A stretch of 25,698 nt of DNA from Sergeia podlipaevii. Lineage: Eukaryota > Euglenozoa > Kinetoplastea > Trypanosomatida > Trypanosomatidae. The DNA is taken from NCBI GenBank assembly GCA_030849805.1, contig JASANZ010001936.1, positions 1 through 25,698 on the forward strand. The letters run 5' to 3'. A model generated the notes under the pieces. That model made no database searches. It was not told where the DNA came from and saw only the letters and a program-made list of their open reading frames with translations. The translations under genes and the position numbers were made by a program. Numbering within the stretch: position 1 is the stretch's first letter; each line of letters opens with the position of its first letter. Below are positions 17,319 through 24,937 of this stretch, piece by piece.

Positions 17319-18527
17319 ATGCAAGCAAAGGGAAATGCTTGCCGACCGATGCTATCGGATAAGCGCAGGGAGTCGCTCAGTTCCATGTATACTCTTGTGG
17401 GTACTCACAGCGCTGTCAAGTTGTGTCGCTGGCAGAAATCCATGATGCGAGGACGCGGCGGGTGTTACAAATGGACGATGTACGGTATCAAGTCGCACCG
17501 GTGTATGGAGGCTACACCAAGCATGGCGTGCGCGAACAACTGTGTCTTCTGTTGGCGACTTAACACCAACCCGACAGCAACTGAATGGAAGTGGCAGGTT
17601 GACCCTCCCAGCGATATTGTGGAAGGTTTGATTGCGAGCCACAAGTCCCTCATTAGCGGTGTTCGCGGAATGCCCGGTGTAACGGAGGAGTCACTTGCCG
17701 AAGCTATGGAGCCGAAGCACTGCGCTTTGTCTCTTGTGGGTGAACCTATTATGTATCCATATGTAAACGAGTTTCTGGAGCTGCTGCACGCGCGCTCGAT
17801 TTCTACATTTTTAGTTAATAACGGCCAGTTTCCGGATGCTCTTGCGTCGCTCCAGCCTGTTACTCAGCTCTATCTGAGTGTTGACGCACCAAACAAGAAG
17901 ACGATGAACATTCTTGATCGTCCAGTACATCGCGACTACTGGGAGCGGTTCAATCAGAGCGTAGACTGTATGCGCCAAAAGAAGGGACGCACGGTGTTTC
18001 GCCTTACTATGATTGAGGGCTTTAACATGAGCATGGAGAATCTCCCAGAGTATAAGGATCTGTTTGATCGAGGGCAGCCGGACTTCGTCGAGCTGAAGCG
18101 ACTGACGCCTACATTTTCTGGTGATACCCACACCATTTTACGGATTAAGAATGTGCCCACGTGGGAGGGCATGAAGGCGTATGCACAGGAACTGTGCAAA
18201 ACTGTTCTCGACGGCAAGTCCTACGTTGTTGCTAGTATTCACGAGCATTCAGGTTGCATCTTACTCGCGCATCGACGATTTTGCATCGACGGGAAAATGC
18301 ATACTTGGATTGATTATGACAAATTTGACGATATTGCGAAGGATTCTGTGCGGCTTGCTGATATGATTCCTGAAGATTATCTTCTGCCGACACCAGAGTG
18401 GGCACTGCCAGACTCCCCCGGAGAAGGATTTGATCCTACGCAAACAAGACACATCACGAATAAGCGTAGACGACACTTAGAGGCCATAAGCAGTGAGTCA
18501 TCTTCAACCGCGGCACCGCCGTCGTGA
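17319..18527 (+). CDS. TYW1: tRNA-4-demethylwyosine synthase, radical-SAM domain only (short TYW1)
   Basis: TYW1 builds the tricyclic wyosine core on m1G37 of tRNA-Phe using pyruvate and S-adenosylmethionine. From the ATG at 17319 the protein has 402 residues; the upstream in-frame GTG at 17304 is unlikely. The radical-SAM cluster is C71-ANN-C75-VF-C78 (CX3CX2C). Three further cysteines, C36, C49 and C62, are spaced 13 and 13 apart, as for the second 4Fe-4S cluster of archaeal Taw1. Other family stretches are LSLVGEPIMYPY, FLVNNGQFPD, YLSVDAP and RLTMIEGFNM. Most eukaryotic TYW1 proteins carry an N-terminal flavodoxin (FMN) domain, which is absent here. Kinetoplastids are reported to have two TYW1 paralogues, with wyosine made in the mitochondrion as well; this looks like the short one. 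The first 20 residues contain five basic residues and could form a weak targeting signal. Confidence 0.93.
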   Translation: MQAKGNACRPMLSDKRRESLSSMYTLVGTHSAVKLCRWQKSMMRGRGGCYKWTMYGIKSHRCMEATPSMACANNCVFCWRLNTNPTATEWKWQVDPPSDIVEGLIASHKSLISGVRGMPGVTEESLAEAMEPKHCALSLVGEPIMYPYVNEFLELLHARSISTFLVNNGQFPDALASLQPVTQLYLSVDAPNKKTMNILDRPVHRDYWERFNQSVDCMRQKKGRTVFRLTMIEGFNMSMENLPEYKDLFDRGQPDFVELKRLTPTFSGDTHTILRIKNVPTWEGMKAYAQELCKTVLDGKSYVVASIHEHSGCILLAHRRFCIDGKMHTWIDYDKFDDIAKDSVRLADMIPEDYLLPTPEWALPDSPGEGFDPTQTRHITNKRRRHLEAISSESSSTAAPPS

Positions 18528-18889
18528 AGTGGGTGTGCTGAACGTCCCTTTTTCTTTCACATATCTTTTTTTTCCTTGTGAAAAGTAGTGTTCTTGTCAC
18601 CACATCTATTTAAACAGATCCGTATGAAAAAAAATGCAAGTACCTCTTCACAGCCTACATAAGTAGCTTATCATGCTCGCGCAACGTGGGAGTGCGGTAT
18701 CTGACTTTTTAGTATATCTTTTTTTTTTCATTGATGAAATGTTTTTGTGTTTTCAATTTCTATATATATATATATATATTTATTTCTACAACCCTTTCCC
18801 CCACTGCTGCTAATTTTGAAGATTCTCGATCTTCTTAAAATCAAAAAAAGTTTTTCTCAACCACTTTAAAACCCTATCTTTTATCAATC
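18528..18889. other. Intergenic region with (TA)n repeat and splice acceptor
   Basis: No larger gene is seen. A TA dinucleotide repeat spans 18761-18779. The pyrimidine-rich stretch 18781-18817 is followed by TTTTGAAG; the AG at 18820-18821 is a good acceptor, predicting a 5' UTR of about 68 nt for the small gene at 18890. Confidence 0.5.
18761..18779. repeat. (TA)n microsatellite
   Basis: Nineteen bases of uninterrupted TA alternation, in the spacer between TYW1 and the 50-aa gene. Confidence 0.95.
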
Positions 18890-19042
18890 ATGCCCCCGAA
18901 GCACGATGACGAATACGTCGCTCCCCGCGATAAGGCTGAGGCGCGCGCTATGGAGTACGAGGAGGGCCACCACGAGCGTGCTGGCACCAAGAAGTCCAAT
19001 GAGACTCCCAGCCACCAGACGAAGCCCAAGTCTGTGCGTTAA
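18890..19042 (+). CDS. Very small hydrophilic protein (50 aa) with strongly biased codons
   Basis: ATG at 18890 to TAA at 19040-19042 encodes 50 residues starting MPPKHDDEYVAPRDKAEAR and ending KPKSVR. I recognise no family. Codon choice is unlike the neighbouring genes: all six lysines are AAG, all four His are CAC, nearly all Glu are GAG, and third positions are mostly G or C, while the flanking DNA is T-rich. In trypanosomatids such bias marks abundant proteins. The protein is charged throughout, with no membrane segment, and is probably unstructured. It stands between TYW1 and PSF1 with its own splice acceptor (18820-18821). A hairpin lies 22 nt after the stop. It could be a small RNA-, ribosome- or histone-binding factor, but nothing in the sequence proves this. 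Confidence 0.8.
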   Translation: MPPKHDDEYVAPRDKAEARAMEYEEGHHERAGTKKSNETPSHQTKPKSVR

Positions 19043-19063
19043 TGATTGGTGAACGCTGCTTCT

Positions 19064-19085
19064 TCTGGCTGTTGGATGAGCCAGA
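19064..19085 (+). other. Hairpin in the 3' UTR of the 50-aa gene
   Basis: TCTGGCT (19064-19070) and AGCCAGA (19079-19085) are perfect inverted repeats around the 8-base loop GTTGGATG. The hairpin begins 22 nt after the stop codon. In trypanosomes small stem-loops in 3' UTRs, as in procyclin mRNA, govern stability and translation; a similar role here is inference. Confidence 0.5.
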
Positions 19086-19491
19086 CCTCAGGTGGGTAGC
19101 CTGCTAGTGAAGGGTATCTTTTTGATGCCGTAGCACTACATAGGGGCTGCCATCCCACAATACTTTTATTTACTTTTTTATTATTTCTCTGCAGACAGTA
19201 TTCTTCCAACATATCAAGTTTTTTTTAAAGAAACGAGAATTTGGAGAGTTGATTTGTCCACGAACCCACAACGAAAAGACGGAAAAGACAAAGATGCGTG
19301 ACGAAACTGAAGAACTGTGTTGTAGGCTCTCTGAGACCAACAGATGGGAAGAAAAAAAAATAGGAGAAAAAATCAACAACAAAAAAATATGACACAACGA
19401 GGAAAGCAAGTTTAGTTAGACACTTATCTTGGTAGTGCCTTTCTTTATTATTGTTGTTATTATTTATATATTCATAAATATTCAGTCGAAC

Positions 19492-19512
19492 TTTTTTTTT
19501 TTTTTTTTGAAG
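19492..19512 (+). promoter_or_regulatory. Strong polypyrimidine tract and AG with no recognised gene directly after it
   Basis: Seventeen T residues are followed by GAAG. It looks like a trans-splice acceptor; the next ATG (19524) opens only a 33-codon frame, ahead of the PSF1 start at 19849. It may give PSF1 an alternative long 5' UTR with an upstream ORF. Confidence 0.45.
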
Positions 19513-19848
19513 CGAACTGAGCAATGACTTTCTGCCTTTTGAGGCACATTGTCTCGGGACATTACATGGACGATCATTCATGCAGTACTTTGGGTGGACC
19601 GGGGTATCATGTCCATAGCGTTTAATAGAGCAAAGCAATGAAGTTTTGCGTGTACTACTTAGCCGTTTTAATCATTATTTGCCCTTTTTTTTCACTTTCC
19701 TCCTGTTTTGCATTTCAAGCGTATCACTTTTTGTTGTATTTTACTTTGCGCATATATTAGGGAAAGCCTGTGTGGCGACGATTTTGACATTCCCGCAAAG
19801 CCAGAGTGCAGTAGGATCTACCTTTTGAGGGTAAGTTTTTTTCTCTTG

Positions 19849-20445
19849 ATGAGCTCTGCAGCGCATGATGAAGCTGCGGAGCTTATTAGTGAGCTTAGAG
19901 CGTTGATCGCCAGCGGCGGGCGTATGGGCACACTTGATGAAAGAAAGATTCGCGCAGTTATAGATTCAATTCGAGAGACCTACGAGCACATGGACTCGCT
20001 GTCAACAAACCCTTACGCTGATGCTTCGCAGCCCTACTACGCCAGCTCTATGGCGTACTATCGTGTTAAGTATTTGCGGATGAAACGCTGTTTGCTGACG
20101 TATTTACTGTGGAGACAGCGCCAGGTATCTGATGCGTGGTGGCGTGCGGAGGAGAATCAGTTTCATGATCTCCTCACCCCTGCCGAAGAGGGATACTCGG
20201 AAGAGTATAACAACGTTATGGTAGAATACATGACTTCGTTTCCCATAGAGGTGGATCTTCGTAGCTGTATATGGCGGCCACCGTCGATGCAGCAGCTGGA
20301 GGTGCGTGGCTTGAAAAACTACGTGTTTGCTTCTCCAGTGACTGGAAACACCATCAACATTTACTCCGGAAAGCAAGTACTGCTAGGTTTTGACGAAGCG
20401 GAATCGCTTATTCAGCAGAAGGTTGTAGAGCTGGTGAATGCTTAG
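19849..20445 (+). CDS. PSF1: GINS complex subunit Psf1
   Basis: Psf1 is one of four GINS subunits that join MCM2-7 and Cdc45 in the CMG replicative helicase. The longer open frame begins at a TTG (19708), but the ATG at 19849 gives 198 residues, almost the same as human PSF1 (196), and places DEAAELISELRAL at the start as in other Psf1 proteins. Residues 74-98 (KYLRMKRCLLTYLLWRQRQVSDAWW) match the RNRRCxxAYLxxRxxRIxxLRW helix. The linker and B-domain follow: RPPSMQQLEVRGLKNY (143-158), corresponding to PPKSLYIEVRxLKDYG, then a small beta-domain with IYSGKQVLLG and the terminal helix EAESLIQQKVVELV. Several residues diverge, as usual for kinetoplastid replication proteins, but the order and length of the blocks make the call firm. 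Other GINS genes are not in the window. Confidence 0.9.
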   Translation: MSSAAHDEAAELISELRALIASGGRMGTLDERKIRAVIDSIRETYEHMDSLSTNPYADASQPYYASSMAYYRVKYLRMKRCLLTYLLWRQRQVSDAWWRAEENQFHDLLTPAEEGYSEEYNNVMVEYMTSFPIEVDLRSCIWRPPSMQQLEVRGLKNYVFASPVTGNTINIYSGKQVLLGFDEAESLIQQKVVELVNA

Positions 20446-20919
20446 AGAGATGATCTATGTTGGCATTCTTACAATGTTTGTGTTTTGTGATAGAATTTAG
20501 GTACACTAATAATGCCTTCATATTCATGGCGCTGTTCTTGCAGCGTATTTTCTCGCTTTTTTTTTTTGCTACTTTTTGCATAGAGCGATGCAGTATAGAA
20601 GAAAACACGATATAATTGTGCCACTAATTTGCCTTTTTTTTTCACATACAGCAGTGTTCTTTAAAAGCAAAGTATAACCGTAATTTCCCATGTGCAATCT
20701 TTTTTGCTGCAATTTTTTCCTTGTTGTTTTCTGCACACCTTTTTTTGTTGCGTGCTTATTTTGAATAGGTTGTATCAGCGAGTTTCTCAGGAAAAGAAAG
20801 GGACTGATTGATCAGCAAAGGAGAGAGGAAATTAGTTGGTACACTGCCAGGGTGTCTTTTCGCTGTGGACTTTGTTTTCACGCAGGGGAGGCGGACAAAG
20901 ACGTGCATATAAGGTAGCC
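20446..20919. other. Intergenic region before the 277-aa gene
   Basis: The stretch is T-rich and contains no gene. Candidate acceptors follow the T-rich stretch around 20700-20765 (for example TTTTGAATAG, AG at 20767-20768). The open frame that begins at a TTG at 20836 is the upstream extension of the next gene and is probably 5' UTR. Confidence 0.45.
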
Positions 20920-21753
20920 ATGTGGATATCTCCAACCGCGATTAGCGCGACTGCTTCTCAGAAGGAGCAAGACCGTGTTGCGGACTTCTTTAAACTGCTT
21001 TATATCACTCAAGCGCAGTATACACTTCGAGGAAATCGATTGGATACAGTCGATTGGCGACTTGCCTGCGATTGTCTTGATGAGCTCAACTTTAGGTACG
21101 CTGATTTTTCATTTCTACTATCATTTGCCGTTGGCATGTCTATACGTAATAAGACCGCAGGCACTGGGTTCTTGCGTCGGTTTGCCTTTCCTTTCTACTT
21201 GGGTCTTGTTGGGTACGATTGTGGGCTGCGACTGGCATCGAACAGTCCAGCAACAAACTACTGGAATTCTGTCTGTATGCTCAACAATAGTGTTGGGAGG
21301 CTGGCTAGGTCCTTGTACTCGCCTGAATGCTTTTATGAAGTCCACAATGCGCAACTGGGGCTCCGGTCACTCTTAACTCCCTCAGTATCCTGGGTGGGAG
21401 ATAGTGTCTGGTTTATTGTTCAATCGCTGGCACTTCGGAAGGTGCTTGCGTATACCTTTGAGGGATCTTGCTGGGCCCACGAGGTTGGCTCTTCTACCAA
21501 TACGGCGCTGGTAATCAACTGTCGATTTTTTAAGTGGAAATTGCTTGATATGGAGTGTGTTGCGGAGAGTGAGCCCGTTGTGTATAATATCCGAATGCGG
21601 CTGTTCCCAAAACTAGGTGTTTCAAGGAATCTGCGACGGTCATATAGATGTAAGGAGCTCATCATGGAGCGTTCTACACTTGCTGGCCGGCTCTGGTATG
21701 GTGTGCATTTCAGCTTGATGCGTGTCATGGACCTGGATAAGTCGTTCCCTTAA
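20920..21753 (+). CDS. Hypothetical protein, 277 aa, with hydrophobic segments
   Basis: I do not recognise this protein. I chose the ATG at 20920; the frame extends back to a TTG at 20836 without another ATG. The N-terminal quarter is soluble and helical. Two hydrophobic stretches follow, at about residues 61-75 (YADFSFLLSFAVGMSI) and 87-104 (RFAFPFYLGLVGYDCGLRL), separated by a charged, Gly-containing turn (RNKTAGTGFLRR), so a hairpin in a membrane is possible. A further apolar stretch lies at about 155-172 (WVGDSVWFIVQSLALRKVL). The C-terminus is basic with Arg clusters (RMRLFPKLGVSRNLRRSYR). Cysteines and tryptophans are relatively frequent. A mitochondrial or other organelle membrane protein would fit, but there is no decisive motif. 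Confidence 0.8.
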   Translation: MWISPTAISATASQKEQDRVADFFKLLYITQAQYTLRGNRLDTVDWRLACDCLDELNFRYADFSFLLSFAVGMSIRNKTAGTGFLRRFAFPFYLGLVGYDCGLRLASNSPATNYWNSVCMLNNSVGRLARSLYSPECFYEVHNAQLGLRSLLTPSVSWVGDSVWFIVQSLALRKVLAYTFEGSCWAHEVGSSTNTALVINCRFFKWKLLDMECVAESEPVVYNIRMRLFPKLGVSRNLRRSYRCKELIMERSTLAGRLWYGVHFSLMRVMDLDKSFP

Positions 21754-22584
21754 TTCACGGCCTTTTTTTGCGGAGAGCATATTCATCACAGTTTTTGTTG
21801 TGGCTTTCCGTGTGTGAGCGGAACGAAAGAAAAAAAAATGTATAAACGAAAGTATAGTTGATTTTGAAACTCTTTTTTTCCCCGTGTGCTGTTAAGGTTT
21901 GCTGCCACTAGTGCAATATCTTTTGCAGCGTTGAGGAACGTTTTTTATTACCAAAGTTTTCCCTTTGCCTTCCTTTGCCTTCTTTTGCGCTTTTTTTTAT
22001 GTTCTGTTTTGTGTTGTGACTGGCTTTGCGGTTGCTGTGAGAAAAATAATAGTTGTAAGGGGGGCTACTCTGCACATATTGCATGCGTGCGTTCACCTTT
22101 CACATTTTTCACTCGCCGTAACGTTACCTTTTGACATTGAAGTTTTTCTGCTAAATATTCGGCAGCTTTAGGTATTGTATTATTTTTTTACATATATATA
22201 TATATTTGTGCCGCAACTTATTTTTGTCTTTAAACAAGCAAGTTGTCTTTCTATTTTTTCTTATTAGCGGTAGGGGAGAAAGAGAAAGAAAGAGACGGAA
22301 CAAAAGTCAAAGGCGCACTTTATCATAGAACTTTGCGTACTTGAATAGTGCTGGGGAGGAGAGATCTACTCACATACGATCACGAGTACCTAGCATTTCT
22401 CGTTGAAACAGAGAGGCAAGCTTCTTTTTACTACTATTGTGGAGTTTGTTCTTGTACGTTCATAGAGCTGTTCAAAAATAAAAAAGAAAAGAACGACTAT
22501 CCTAAACCCGGTGTCTTTTGCACGTGCTTCACGGTCATATTATCAAGTGCCTCCTATTCAGGATTGCACCACGTAAGGGTCAAG
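21754..22584. other. Intergenic region before the HMG-like gene
   Basis: No gene is seen. The region has many T runs, an (AT)n repeat at 22192-22205 and a CT-rich tract (22244-22264) followed by TTATTAG, with AG at 22265-22266 as the probable acceptor. The open frame that starts with GTG at 22348 merges into the next gene, but it lacks ATG until 22585 and looks like 5' UTR of about 318 nt. Confidence 0.5.
22192..22205. repeat. (AT)n microsatellite
   Basis: Fourteen bases of AT alternation in the spacer before the HMG-like gene. Confidence 0.95.
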
Positions 22585-24612
22585 ATGCGGCGCGCTTATA
22601 TTGTGACACATGGCACGCCTACTGCACTGGTGGTGCAGTCGCGCGGCAAGCTCACCGGATTCAATCTTTTTGCAAGGGAGGTTCAGAAGCGAGAACGGGT
22701 ACTTCTTTCTACATCACTTTCGAATGGAAAGGATAACATGCGTGTCCTCTCCCAGTTGTGGCGTCGGCTGCCAAAGAGCCAGCGCATGGGATTCAACAAG
22801 AAAGCCGTGTTTAAAGGAAGCCTGCGTGCTCCGGATTATGGAAAGCGCTATAGCAACTACAACTTGGTCATGCGTTTATTCTCCTCTGTTGATGCGGGTG
22901 TGCTGCTGAGCGCTGGCGATGAGAAATTCATTGCGAGTCTTGCTAGGCGTACAGCAGCCACGTTGAGCGCGAGCGACCAAAAGAAGTTGCAAGCCAAGTT
23001 CGATGCTTTTTTCCCGAAAGGTTGTGAAACCGGCGACACAACTGCACAGATTCTTGTTCGCAACAGAAGTGCATACAACGTATTTATTCAACCCAGCATG
23101 AAATTTTTCAGTTCTTTTACTGAGATGCAGCGTTCAGTGGCACCTACTCAGAAATGCATGTATGTTGCTGTTTCGCGAATATTGTTTCAGCAAAACACCT
23201 CGGCGGAGGGTGCCCGCAGCCTACTCGAAAAGTTCGACAGCTTCACACTTGAGCAGCGGATGCTTTTTAGCCCAATATCGGATACCGAATCCGCATCCTT
23301 TGAGACGTTTTGCGTGAAGAACAGTGCGGGCATGCGTCACGATCGCTTTAACATCGTTGCTCTCTTTGCTTTATATCGTGGCATCAACTTTAAGCACGAG
23401 AAGCCTTCACGGGAGCTGCAGTCTCTGCATGATAGCATTGCTAGTGTGGACAGAGTGCGTGACGGAGCATTTTTCAAGGTTCAAAGGGCGCTGCAGAAAC
23501 TTGCGGCAGCACGCAGTTCTGACTGCGGGGTCTTTGTGCACGACCGCATGAAAGGAGCGGCTGTGATTCCGCCATCCGCGTATGGCATCGACTCTGTTAT
23601 CGACGATGTCACTGTTGCAACGATGCTGGCAGAGTCACGCCACAATCAGTCAGTTTATGACGATGTGCTGGAGCGAGCAGCCCTGCTACGCCCAAAGGCA
23701 AAGAATGCGGTTCTCGCTGTGTACAGAGTGTCTGATATCTTGCCAACACATGCGACAGTTTCAGCTCCTTTGGCGAAGGTTGCCGCGCGCACCACGCGTC
23801 AGCAGGCTACTGTTAAACCTGCCGTTGCAAAACCTGCCATTTCTACTGCTGTTACAGCTGTCAAGGCGTCTGCGAAGCGCTCTCGCGGCAAGACTGCCGT
23901 TCTCAAGGCCCGCGCTCAGCCTCGCATCCGCATTGTTGCCGCTGAACGTACGGCATCAACCACGACGCCACCCAAGAGGGCAGTGAAGGCTCTTGTTGCT
24001 GCTTCTAAGAAAATTCGCCATATGTCTAATGTTTCCGCCACTTTACTTGGAGAGGACCAGAATATGCTGAAGACAGTGCCTACACTGATTCAGGAGAAGG
24101 CGGATGCACAGCCCGTACCGGCTACACGGAAGGTGAAGGCAGTGGCAAAGGTTGCTGTCGCCGCTGCCGTCGTGGATCCCGCAAGTGTTGCTAAGAAGAG
24201 GAGGATTGCGCAGAGGGCAAATAAGCTGCCACAGCCCCCTGCGACGCGCGTCCAGGCGGTTCGCAAAACGAGAGCACTGTCAGCGAAGACTTTGGAGAAT
24301 ATTCACGCTGGTGGCCCCGAACTTGTTTATGATGGCACTTCAAGTGCTGCCACAACCCCAGCTACTCGCAAGCCTGGTGTAAAGAAGACTATCACGGCAG
24401 CGCCAGCAAAGGCTTCTCGGAAGCATGCAGCAAGGCGCCGACTTTTGAACGCTGATAAGATGATTCTGTCCATGAGGAAAACACCGTATGTTGTTGTTAG
24501 GCAGAGTGCATTCGCACCAAAGCCGAGTGCTTCAGCTAAAGCTACGAAGCATGGCGCACCTAGGAGTGATGTTGTTGATCTTCTCAGGGCACAGCTTTCG
24601 AATTTCCTGTAG
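22585..24612 (+). CDS. HMG-box-like, histone H1-like basic protein, probably kinetoplast-associated
   Basis: From the first ATG at 22585 the protein has 675 residues; the frame is open upstream to a GTG at 22348 but without an ATG. Residues 20-75 resemble an HMG box: GKLTGFNLFAREV, then VLSQLWRRLPKSQRMGFNKKA, matching the SAYNLF...KxWxxL...E+xxY+xKA pattern. Similar [FY]N[LV]-type openings recur near residues 91 (NYNLV), 163 (AYNVF) and 238 (SFETF), about 66-75 residues apart, suggesting further divergent boxes. From about residue 395 to the end the chain is a low-complexity Ala/Lys/Arg/Pro/Thr tail like histone H1. MRRAYIVTHG at the N-terminus would suit the short presequence of kinetoplast-associated proteins. 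Such proteins pack kDNA in the mitochondrion. The gene is clearly real; the kinetoplast role is inference, and a nuclear chromatin protein remains possible. Confidence 0.75.
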   Translation: MRRAYIVTHGTPTALVVQSRGKLTGFNLFAREVQKRERVLLSTSLSNGKDNMRVLSQLWRRLPKSQRMGFNKKAVFKGSLRAPDYGKRYSNYNLVMRLFSSVDAGVLLSAGDEKFIASLARRTAATLSASDQKKLQAKFDAFFPKGCETGDTTAQILVRNRSAYNVFIQPSMKFFSSFTEMQRSVAPTQKCMYVAVSRILFQQNTSAEGARSLLEKFDSFTLEQRMLFSPISDTESASFETFCVKNSAGMRHDRFNIVALFALYRGINFKHEKPSRELQSLHDSIASVDRVRDGAFFKVQRALQKLAAARSSDCGVFVHDRMKGAAVIPPSAYGIDSVIDDVTVATMLAESRHNQSVYDDVLERAALLRPKAKNAVLAVYRVSDILPTHATVSAPLAKVAARTTRQQATVKPAVAKPAISTAVTAVKASAKRSRGKTAVLKARAQPRIRIVAAERTASTTTPPKRAVKALVAASKKIRHMSNVSATLLGEDQNMLKTVPTLIQEKADAQPVPATRKVKAVAKVAVAAAVVDPASVAKKRRIAQRANKLPQPPATRVQAVRKTRALSAKTLENIHAGGPELVYDGTSSAATTPATRKPGVKKTITAAPAKASRKHAARRRLLNADKMILSMRKTPYVVVRQSAFAPKPSASAKATKHGAPRSDVVDLLRAQLSNFL

Positions 24613-24937
24613 TTGTAACATCGGTAATAGGCCCAACTTAACATCTTTGCATGCATGGTTTTGTAGTTTTTCCTGTACCAAATCGACACTTCATCGATAG
24701 TTCATTTTTTCTTTCATTTTTTTTTTTAAGGATACGCGTACACACGTGCATTTTTTCTTGAATGTGATCATTTGCGATCAACTGATTATTATTATTTTTT
24801 TTTTGATAGGTGAATAGTACTTCAGTGGTGTTTCTGCGTACAAAATGTTGTGCCAATATTTTTCTCTCGTTGTATCCTTTCTCTCTCTCACTCATTTACG
24901 TTCTTCATTTTTTTTTTTTTTTTTAGTTCTTTAGAGT
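24613..24937. other. Intergenic region with strong splice acceptor for the GAF gene
   Basis: No gene is seen. A run of 17 T (24908-24924) is followed directly by AG (24925-24926), only 11 nt before the ATG at 24938, an almost ideal trypanosomatid trans-splice site. Confidence 0.65.

Larger units (their letters stand above)
19043..19848. other. Intergenic region between the 50-aa gene and PSF1
   Basis: It begins with a hairpin (19064-19085) in the presumed 3' UTR. A T17 run (19492-19508) ends in GAAG with AG at 19511-19512, a strong acceptor more than 330 nt before the PSF1 start. Directly after it a 33-codon ORF (19524-19625) starts with ATG; I could not match it to anything. Further AGs at 19810-19811 and nearby are closer candidates for PSF1. 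Asn-rich minus-strand frames at 19225-19638 are products of simple repeats. Confidence 0.5.

Noticed and set aside
19225..19638. 137-codon minus-strand ORF with Asn/Lys runs
   Set aside because: Its residues come from simple repeats (TTATTGTTG-type and poly-T) and it runs against the direction of the array.
22348..22584. N-terminal extension of the HMG-like protein from GTG 22348
   Set aside because: No ATG in the extension; composition is irregular and Cys/Tyr-rich, and the acceptor at 22266 leaves it as 5' UTR.
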